A stretch of DNA of 64,000 nt. Origin: Phorcus lineatus. Lineage: Eukaryota; Mollusca; Gastropoda; Trochida; Trochidae. Positions 55,118-64,000 of this stretch are shown here, piece after piece. The notes beneath the pieces were generated by a model. That model was not told where the DNA came from and ran no database searches. It saw nothing but the letters and a program-made list of their open reading frames with translations. Made by a program: the position numbers and the translations under genes. The DNA is taken from assembly GCA_921293015.1 (NCBI GenBank), contig OV121092.1, positions 36,401,764 to 36,465,763 of the forward strand, given 5' to 3'. The stretch's first letter is position 1, and each line of letters starts with the position of its first letter.

Positions 55118-57552
55118 AAAAGCATATTTCTAAACCAAACTTTCATCAAATGTACACCACATTGTGTTCTATCGATTGAGCAATACCAATTTCCTGTCCG
55201 GTTCTTGGTTTGGCCTCAAGTTTCGAGCTTAAACAGGTACAGATAGCTGATTTTGACCAAATTCGCGGAAAAAGACTGAGTCCAATATATGCATATTGTT
55301 GTAGCGAGCACGATAACTTTCTTAAAAATGCATATTTCTAAACCAAACTTTCATCAAATGTACATCACATTGTGTTCTATCGATTGAGCAATACCAATTT
55401 CCTGTCCGATTCTTGGTTTGGGCTCCAGATTCGAGCTTAAACAGGTACAGATAGCTGATTTTGACCAAATTCGCGGAAAAAGACTGGGTCCAATATATGC
55501 ATATTGTTGTAGCGAGCGCGATAACTTTCTTAAAAATGCATATTTCTAAACCAAACTTTCATCAAATGTACATCACATTGTGTTCTTTCGATTGAGCAAT
55601 AGCAATTTCCTGTCCGGTTCTTGGTTTGGGCTCCAGATTCGAGCTTAAACAGGTACAGATAGCTGATTTTGACCAAATTCGCGGGAAAAGACTGAGTCCA
55701 ATATATGCATATTGTTGTAGCGAGCGCGATAACTTTCTTAAAAATGCATATTTCTAAACCAAACTTTCATCAAATGTACATCACATTGTGTTCTATCGAT
55801 TGAGCAATACCAATTTCCTGTCTGATTCTTGGTTTGGCCTCCAGATTCGAGCTTAAACAGATACAGATAGCTGATTTTGACCAAATTCGCGGAAAAAGAC
55901 TGAGTCCAATATATGCATATTGTTGTAGCGAGCGCGATAACTTTCTTAAAAATGCATATTTCTAAACCAAACTTTCATCAAATGTACATCACATTGTGTT
56001 CTATCGATTGAGCAATACCAATTTCCTGTCTGATTCTTGGTTTGGCCTCCAGATTCGAGCTTAAACAGGTACAGATAGCTGATTTTGACCAAATTCGCGG
56101 AAAAAGACTGAGTCCAATATATGCATATTGTTGTAGCGAGCGTGATAACTTTCTTAAAAATGCATATTTCTAAACCAAACTTTCATCAAATGTACATCAC
56201 ATTGTGTTCTTTCGATTGAGCAATAGCAATTTCCTGTCCGGTTCTTGGTTTGGCCTCAAGTTTCGAGCTTAAACAGGTACAGATAGCTGATTTTGACCAA
56301 ATTCGCGGGAAAAGACTGAGTCCAATATATGCATATTGTTGTAGCGAGCGCGATAACTTTCTTAAAAATGCATATTTCTAAACCAAACTTTCATCAAATG
56401 TACACCACATTGTGTTCTATCGATTGAGCAATAGCAATTTCCTGTCCGATTCTTGGTTTGGCCTCCAGATTCGAGCTTAAACAGGTACAGATAGCTGATT
56501 TTGAACAAATTCGCGAAAAAAGACTGAGTCCAATATATGCATATTGTTGTAGCGAGCGCGATAACTTTCTTAAAAAAGCATATTTCTAAACCAAACTTTC
56601 ATCAAATGTACACCACATTGTGTTCTATCGATTGAGCAATACCAATTTCCTGTCCGATTGTTGGTTTGGCCTCAAGTTTCGAGCTTAAACAGGTACAGAT
56701 AGCTGATTTTGACCAAATTCGCGGAAAAAGACTGAGTCCAATATATGCATATTGTTGTAGCGAGCACGATAACTTTCTTAAAAATGCATATTTCTAAACC
56801 AAACTTTCATCAAATGTACATCACATTGTGTTCTATCGATTGAGCAATACCAATTTCCTGTCCGATTCTTGGTTTGGGCTCCAGATTCGAGCTTAAACAG
56901 GTACAGATAGCTGATTTTGACCAAATTCGCGGAAAAAGACTGAGTCCAATATATGCATATTGTTGTAGCGAGCGCGATAACTTTCTTAAAAATGCATATT
57001 TCTAAACCAAACTTTCATCAAATGTACATCACATTGTGTTCTATCGATTGAGCAATACCAATTTCCTGTCTGATTCTTGGTTTGGCCTCTAGATTCGAGC
57101 TTAAACAGGTACAGATAGCTGATTTTGACCAAATTCGCGGAAAAAGACCGAGTCCAATATATGCATATTGTTGTAGCGAGCGTGATAACTTTCTTAAAAA
57201 TGCATATTTCTAAACCAAACTTTCATCAAATGTACACCACATTGTGTTCTATCGATTGAGCAATAGCAATTTCCTGTCCGGATCTTGGTTTGGCCTCAAG
57301 TTTCGAGCTTAAACAGGTACAGATAGCTGATTTTGACCAAATTCGCGGAAAAAGACTGAGTCAAATATATGCATATTGTTGTAGCGAGCACGATAACTTT
57401 CTTAAAAATGCATATTTCTAAACCAAACTTTCATCAAATGTACATCACATTGTGTTCTATCGATTGAGCAATACCAATTTCATGTCCGATTCTTGGTTTG
57501 GGCTCAAGATTCGAGCTTTAACAGGTACAGATAGCTGATTTTGACCAAATTC
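55118..57552 (+). repeat. 31-monomer segmental duplication, left copy
   Basis: Twelve monomers A2 K R P P A F E2 K P2 A Q are repeated in the same order 6448 bp downstream. Rare variants are shared at the same places: ctgggtcc in K (about 55486), acagatac in the first P, ccgattg in E2 (about 56657), gaccgag in P2 and ccggatc in A (about 57279). The sharing of about eight private variants rules out chance. The match begins near the aaagcat at 55120 and runs at least to the point where the window ends in the other copy. Confidence 0.92.
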
Positions 57553-60500
57553 GCGGGAAAAGACTGAGTCCAATATATGCATATTGTTGTAGCGAGCGCG
57601 ATAACTTTCTTAAAAATGCATATTTCTAAACCAAACTTTCATCAAATGTACACCACATTGTGTTCTATCGATTGAGCAATAGCAATTTCCTGTCCGATTC
57701 TTGGTTTGGGCTCCAGATTCGAGCTTAAACAGGTACAGATAGCTGATTTTGACCAAATTCGCGGAAAAAGACTGAGTCCAATATATGCATATTGTTGTAG
57801 CGAGCACGATAACTTTCTTAAAAATGCATATTTCTAAACCAAACTTTCATCAAATGTACACCACATTGTGTTCTATCGATTGAGCAATACCCATTTCCTG
57901 TCCGATTCTTGGTTTGGGCTCCAGATTCGAGCTTAAACAGGTACAGATAGCTGATTTTGACCAAATTCGCGGAAAAAGACTGAGTCCAATATATGCATAT
58001 TGTTGTAGCGAGCACGATAACTTTCTTAAAAATGCATATTTCTAAACCAAACTTTCATCAAATGTACACCACATTGTGTTCTATCGATTGAGCAATAGCA
58101 ATTTCCTGTCCGATTCTTGGTTTGGGCTCCAGATTCGAGCTTAAACAGGTACAGATAGCTGATTTTGACCAAATTCGCGGAAAAAGACTGAGTCCAATAT
58201 ATGCATATTGTTGTAGCGAGCGCGATAACTTTCTTAAAAATGCATATTTCTAAACCAAACTTTCATCAAATGTACATCACATTGTGTTCTATCGATTGAG
58301 CAATACCAATTTCCTGTCTGATTCTTGGTTTGGGCTCAAGATTCGAGCTTAAACAGGTACAGATAGCTGATTTTGACCAAATTCGCGGAAAAAGACTGAG
58401 TCCAATATATGCATATTGTTGTAGCGAGCGTGATAACTTTCTTAAAGATGCATATTTCTAAACCAAACTTTCATCAAATGTACTTCACATTGTGTTCTTT
58501 CGATTGAGCAATAGCAATTTCCTGTCCGATTCTTGGTTTGGCCTCCAGATTCGAGCTTAAACAGGTACAGATAGCTGATTTTGAACAAATTCGCGAAAAA
58601 AGACTGAGTCCAATATATGCATATTGTTGTAGCGAGCGCGATAACTTTCTTAAAAAAGCATATTTCTAAACCAAACTTTCATCAAATGTACACCACATTG
58701 TGTTCTATCGATTGAGCAATACCAATTTCCTGTCCGGTTCTTGGTTTGGCCTCAAGTTTCGAGCTTAAACAGGTACAGATAGCTGATTTTGACCAAATTC
58801 GCGGGAAAAGACTGAGTCCAATATATGCATATTGTTGTAGCGAGCGCGATAACTTTCTTAAAAATGCATATTTCTAAACCAAACTTTCATCAAATGTACA
58901 CCACATTGTGTTCTATCGATTGAGCAATAGCAATTTCCTGTCCGATTCTTGGTTTGGCCTCCAGATTCGAGCTTAAACAGGTACAGATAGCTGATTTTGA
59001 ACAAATTCGCGAAAAAAGACTGAGTCCAATATATGCATATTGTTGTAGCGAGCGCGATAACTTTCTTAAAAAAGCATATTTCTAAACCAAACTTTCATCA
59101 AATGTACACCACATTGTGTTCTATCGATTGAGCAATACCAATTTCCTGTCCGGTTCTTGGTTTGGCCTCAAGTTTCGAGCTTAAACAGGTACAGATAGCT
59201 GATTTTGACCAAATTCGCGGAAAAAGACTGAGTCCAATATATGCATATTGTTGTAGCGAGCACGATAACTTTCTTAAAAATGCATATTTCTAAACCAAAC
59301 TTTCATCAAATGTACATCACATTGTGTTCTATCGATTGAGCAATACCAATTTCCTGTCCGATTCTTGGTTTGGGCTCCAGATTCGAGCTTAAACAGGTAC
59401 AGATAGCTGATTTTGACCAAATTCGCGGAAAAAGACTGAGTCCAATATATGCATATTGTTGTAGCGAGCGCGATAACTTTCTTAAAAATGCATATTTCTA
59501 AACCAAACTTTCATCAAATGTACATCACATTGTGTTCTATCGATTGAGCAATACCAATTTCCTGTCTGATTCTTGGTTTGGCCTCTAGATTCGAGCTTAA
59601 ACAGGTACAGATAGCTGATTTTGACCAAATTCGCGGAAAAAGACCGAGTCCAATATATGCATATTGTTGTAGCGAGCGTGATAACTTTCTTAAAAATGCA
59701 TATTTCTAAACCAAACTTTCATCAAATGTACACCACATTGTGTTCTATCGATTGAGCAATAGCAATTTCCTGTCCGGTTCTTGGTTTGGCCTCAAGTTTC
59801 GAGCTTAAACAGGTACAGATAGCTGATTTTGACCAAATTCGCGGAAAAAGACTGAGTCAAATATATGCATATTGTTGTAGCGAGCACGATAACTTTCTTA
59901 AAAATGCATATTTCTAAACCAAACTTTCATCAAATGTACATCACATTGTGTTCTATCGATTGAGCAATACCAATTTCATGTCCGATTCTTGGTTTGGGCT
60001 CAAGATTCGAGCTTTAACAGGTACAGATAGCTGATTTTGACCAAATTCGCGGGAAAAGACTGAGTCCAATATATGCATATTGTTGTAGCGAGCGCGATAA
60101 CTTTCTTAAAAATGCATATTTCTAAACCAAACTTTCATCAAATGTACACCACATTGTGTTCTATCGATTGAGCAATAGCAATTTCCTGTCCGATTCTTGG
60201 TTTGGGCTCCAGATTCGAGCTTAAACAGGTACAGATAGCTGATTTTGACCAAATTCGCGGAAAAAGACTGAGTCCAATATATGCATATTGTTGTAGCGAG
60301 CGCGATAACTTTCTTAAAAATGCATATTTCTAAACCAAACTTTCATCAAATGTACACCACATTGTGTCCTTTCGATTGAGCAATAGCAATTTCCTGTCCG
60401 ATTCTTGGTTTGGCCTCAAGTTTCGAGCTTAAACAGGTACAGATAGCTGATTTTGACCAAATTCGCGGAAAAAGACTGAGTCCAATATATGCATATTGTT

Positions 60501-61565
60501 GTAGCGAGCGCGATAACTTTCTTAAAAAAGCATATTTCTAAACCAAACTTTCATTAAATGTACACCACATTGTGTTCTATCGATTGAGCAATACCAATTT
60601 CCTGTCCGGTTCTTGGTTTGGCCTCAAGTTTCGAGCTTAAACAGGTACAGATAGCTGATTTTGACCAAATTCGCGGATAAAGACTGAGTCCAATATATGC
60701 ATATTGTTGTAGCGAGCACGATAACTTTCTTAAAAATGCATATTTCTAAACCAAACTTTCATCAAATGTACACCACATTGTGTTCTATCGATTGAGCAAT
60801 AGCAATTTCCTGTCCGGTTCTTGGTTTGGCCTCAAGTTTCGAGCTTAAACAGGTACAGATAGCTGATTTTGACCAAATTCGCGGAAAAAGACTGAGTCAA
60901 ATATATGCATATTGTTGTAGCGAGCACGATAACTTTCTTAAAAATGCATATTTCTAAACCAAACTTTCATCAAATGTACATCACAGTGTGTTCTATCGAT
61001 TGAGCAATACCAATTTCATGTCCGATTCTTGGTTTGGGCTCAAGATTCGAGCTTAAACAGGTACAGATAGCTGATTTTGACCAAATTCGCGGAAAAAGAC
61101 TGAGTCCAATATATGCATATTGTTGTAGCGAGCGCGATAACTTTCTTAAAAATGCATATTTCTAAACCAAACTTTCATCAAATGTACATCACATTGTGTT
61201 CTATCGATTGAGCAATACCAATTTCCTGTCCGGTTCTTGGTTTGGCCTCAAGTTTCGAGCTTAAACAGGTACAGATAGCTGATTTTGACCAAATTCGCGG
61301 AAAAAGACTGAGTCCAATATATGCATATTGTTGTAGCGAGCGCGATAACTTTCTTAAAAATGCATATTTCTAAACTAAACTTTCATCAAATGTACACCAC
61401 ATTGTGTTCTATCGATTGAGCAATAGCAATTTCATTTCCAATTCTTGGTTTGGGCTCCAGATTCGAGCTTAAACAGGTACAGATAGCTGATTTTGACCAA
61501 ATTCGCGGAAAAAGACTGAGTCCAATATATGCATATTGTTGTAGCGAGCGCGATAACTTTCTTAA

Positions 61566-64000
61566 AAAAGCATATTTCTAAACCAAACTTTCATCAAATG
61601 TACACCACATTGTGTTCTATCGATTGAGCAATACCAATTTCCTGTCCGGTTCTTGGTTTGGCCTCAAGTTTCGAGCTTAAACAGGTACAGATAGCTGATT
61701 TTGACCAAATTCGCGGAAAAAGACTGAGTCCAATATATGCATATTGTTGTAGCGAGCACGATAACTTTCTTAAAAATGCATATTTCTAAACCAAACTTTC
61801 ATCAAATGTACATCACATTGTGTTCTATCGATTGAGCAATACCAATTTCCTGTCCGATTCTTGGTTTGGGCTCCAGATTCGAGCTTAAACAGGTACAGAT
61901 AGCTGATTTTGACCAAATTCGCGGAAAAAGACTGGGTCCAATATATGCATATTGTTGTAGCGAGCGCGATAACTTTCTTAAAAATGCATATTTCTAAACC
62001 AAACTTTCATCAAATGTACATCACATTGTGTTCTTTCGATTGAGCAATAGCAATTTCCTGTCCGGTTCTTGGTTTGGGCTCCAGATTCGAGCTTAAACAG
62101 GTACAGATAGCTGATTTTGACCAAATTCGCGGGAAAAGACTGAGTCCAATATATGCATATTGTTGTAGCGAGCGCGATAACTTTCTTAAAAATGCATATT
62201 TCTAAACCAAACTTTCATCAAATGTACATCACATTGTGTTCTATCGATTGAGCAATACCAATTTCCTGTCTGATTCTTGGTTTGGCCTCCAGATTCGAGC
62301 TTAAACAGATACAGATAGCTGATTTTGACCAAATTCGCGGAAAAAGACTGAGTCCAATATATGCATATTGTTGTAGCGAGCGCGATAACTTTCTTAAAAA
62401 TGCATATTTCTAAACCAAACTTTCATCAAATGTACATCACATTGTGTTCTATCGATTGAGCAATACCAATTTCCTGTCTGATTCTTGGTTTGGCCTCCAG
62501 ATTCGAGCTTAAACAGGTACAGATAGCTGATTTTGACCAAATTCGCGGAAAAAGACTGAGTCCAATATATGCATATTGTTGTAGCGAGCGTGATAACTTT
62601 CTTAAAAATGCATATTTCTAAACCAAACTTTCATCAAATGTACATCACATTGTGTTCTTTCGATTGAGCAATAGCAATTTCCTGTCCGGTTCTTGGTTTG
62701 GCCTCAAGTTTCGAGCTTAAACAGGTACAGATAGCTGATTTTGACCAAATTCGCGGGAAAAGACTGAGTCCAATATATGCATATTGTTGTAGCGAGCGCG
62801 ATAACTTTCTTAAAAATGCATATTTCTAAACCAAACTTTCATCAAATGTACACCACATTGTGTTCTATCGATTGAGCAATAGCAATTTCCTGTCCGATTC
62901 TTGGTTTGGCCTCCAGATTCGAGCTTAAACAGGTACAGATAGCTGATTTTGAACAAATTCGCGAAAAAAGACTGAGTCCAATATATGCATATTGTTGTAG
63001 CGAGCGCGATAACTTTCTTAAAAAAGCATATTTCTAAACCAAACTTTCATCAAATGTACACCACATTGTGTTCTATCGATTGAGCAATACCAATTTCCTG
63101 TCCGATTGTTGGTTTGGCCTCAAGTTTCGAGCTTAAACAGGTACAGATAGCTGATTTTGACCAAATTCGCGGAAAAAGACTGAGTCCAATATATGCATAT
63201 TGTTGTAGCGAGCACGATAACTTTCTTAAAAATGCATATTTCTAAACCAAACTTTCATCAAATGTACATCACATTGTGTTCTATCGATTGAGCAATACCA
63301 ATTTCCTGTCCGATTCTTGGTTTGGGCTCCAGATTCGAGCTTAAACAGGTACAGATAGCTGATTTTGACCAAATTCGCGGAAAAAGACTGAGTCCAATAT
63401 ATGCATATTGTTGTAGCGAGCGCGATAACTTTCTTAAAAATGCATATTTCTAAACCAAACTTTCATCAAATGTACATCACATTGTGTTCTATCGATTGAG
63501 CAATACCAATTTCCTGTCTGATTCTTGGTTTGGCCTCTAGATTCGAGCTTAAACAGGTACAGATAGCTGATTTTGACCAAATTCGCGGAAAAAGACCGAG
63601 TCCAATATATGCATATTGTTGTAGCGAGCGTGATAACTTTCTTAAAAATGCATATTTCTAAACCAAACTTTCATCAAATGTACACCACATTGTGTTCTAT
63701 CGATTGAGCAATAGCAATTTCCTGTCCGGATCTTGGTTTGGCCTCAAGTTTCGAGCTTAAACAGGTACAGATAGCTGATTTTGACCAAATTCGCGGAAAA
63801 AGACTGAGTCAAATATATGCATATTGTTGTAGCGAGCACGATAACTTTCTTAAAAATGCATATTTCTAAACCAAACTTTCATCAAATGTACATCACATTG
63901 TGTTCTATCGATTGAGCAATACCAATTTCATGTCCGATTCTTGGTTTGGGCTCAAGATTCGAGCTTTAACAGGTACAGATAGCTGATTTTGACCAAATTC
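61566..64000 (+). repeat. 31-monomer segmental duplication, right copy (cut by window end)
   Basis: Class order and private variants match 55118-57552. They include ctgggtcc near 61934, ccgattg near 63105, ccggatc near 63727 and ctttaac at the right edge. I saw no difference between the copies by eye in the monomers compared. The upstream neighbour differs (B here, F in the left copy), which places the left boundary within or next to the first A2 monomer. The copy continues beyond the window, so the full duplicated length is unknown. Confidence 0.92.

Larger units (their letters stand above)
1..64000 (+). repeat. Satellite DNA array, 208-bp monomer, about 308 copies
   Basis: The 208-bp unit repeats head to tail without a break or inversion. 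The anchor atgcatatttct falls at 3, 211, 419 and so on, then shifts by 3 bp after 13309, and the phase still holds at 63856. Copies differ by scattered substitutions at a limited number of recurring sites, so they look highly similar by eye. No unique DNA, gene or transposon interrupts the array, and both window edges cut through it. This organisation is typical of centromeric or pericentromeric satellite DNA in eukaryotes. The repeat is seen directly; its chromosomal location is inferred. I do not recognise the family. Strand is given only as the orientation in which the monomer is described. Confidence 0.98.
54494..64000 (+). repeat. Right-hand HOR domain rich in F, P and Q classes
   Basis: Order: L A2 F A2 K R P P A F E2 K P2 A Q D D D J F A2 F A2 K P2 A Q D E A2 A Q A2 B A2 K R P P A F E2 K P2 A Q (last partial). 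Markers confined to or concentrated in this domain are aaagcat in place of aatgcat at the start of many A2/E2 units, which destroys one ATGCAT; ctctag with gaccgag in P2; tcaaata in A before Q; and ctttaac in Q. F-A2-K-P2-A-Q-D (58862-60317) parallels F-E2-K-P2-A-Q-D (56366-57821) at a 12-monomer offset. Confidence 0.87.

Noticed and set aside
57610-58015. Two further minus-strand open frames of 65 codons (57610-57807 and 57818-58015)
   Set aside because: Same situation as at 54490: GTG starts from gagcacg in adjacent D monomers. Their similarity is satellite similarity, not protein conservation.
1-64000. CRISPR array
   Set aside because: Regular repeats are present, but the 208-bp units abut directly with no unique spacers, and no cas genes are visible.
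1-64000. Transposable element insertions, rRNA or tRNA genes, telomeric repeats
   Set aside because: The monomer phase was followed across the window and no insertion, unique segment or short telomere-type repeat interrupts it.

Overview
The whole window is one uninterrupted satellite DNA array. A monomer of 208 bp, about 37.5% G+C in the copy counted by hand, repeats head to tail on one strand from base 1 to base 64000. That gives 307 full or near-full monomers plus a 147-bp partial copy at the right edge. Both ends of the window lie inside the array, so its true length and flanks are unknown. No gene, RNA gene, transposable element, microsatellite or unique-sequence spacer was found. The only length change seen is one 3-bp deletion, giving a 205-bp monomer at 13105-13309. 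The organism is almost certainly a eukaryote, because tens of kilobases of homogenised, noncoding, nucleosome-sized tandem repeat are typical of centromeric or pericentromeric heterochromatin. An invertebrate such as an insect is a guess only; I do not recognise this monomer as a named family.

Monomers start at 1+208k up to 13105, and at 13310+208j after the deletion. They differ at a limited set of recurring sites, mostly between monomer positions 73 and 106. From these sites I assigned classes; the letters used below are class names, not bases. Front alleles: f1 gtccggttc, f2 gtccgattc, f3 gtctgattc, f4 gtcctattc, f5 tttccaattc, f6 catgtccgattc. Back alleles: b1 ggcctcaagtt, b2 gggctccagatt, b3 ggcctccagatt, b4 gggctcaagatt, b5 gggccctagatt, b6 ggcctctagatt. 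Classes: A=f1+b1 (A2 = A with aatacc instead of aatagc; A3 = f1 with gggctcaagttt), B=f5+b2, C=f3+b2, D=f2+b2 (K = D with aatacc), E=f2+b1 (E2 = E with ccgattg), F=f2+b3 with G151A and usually C140A, L=f2+b3, G=f5-like with attatt plus b5, H=f4+b1, I=f6+b2, J=f3+b4, M=f4+b2, N=f4+b4, P=f3+b3, P2=f3+b6, Q=f6+b4, R=f1+b2, S=f2+b4.

The order of classes shows local higher-order repeats (HORs) whose unit changes along the array. There is a trimer at 1-1872, a heptamer pair at 4577-7488, a 12-mer pair at 9153-14141 and a recurring pentamer E-A2-L-J-I between 14 and 31 kb. A hexamer E-K-A-B-H-D follows at about 30.8-41.2 kb, an 11-mer pair at 41-45 kb and a pentamer B-N-A-A-A2 at 49-54 kb. A 31-monomer (6448-bp) duplication occupies 55-64 kb. 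Chimeric monomers, shared private variants at fixed monomer offsets and all four allele combinations at closely spaced sites show that unequal exchange and gene conversion shape the array.

Nothing here encodes protein. Because 208 is not a multiple of three, any reading frame shifts at each monomer, and the few open frames over 60 codons depend on single-base variants. Any function would lie in chromatin (centromere or heterochromatin), satellite transcripts or protein binding to short motifs, and the sequence alone does not prove any of these.
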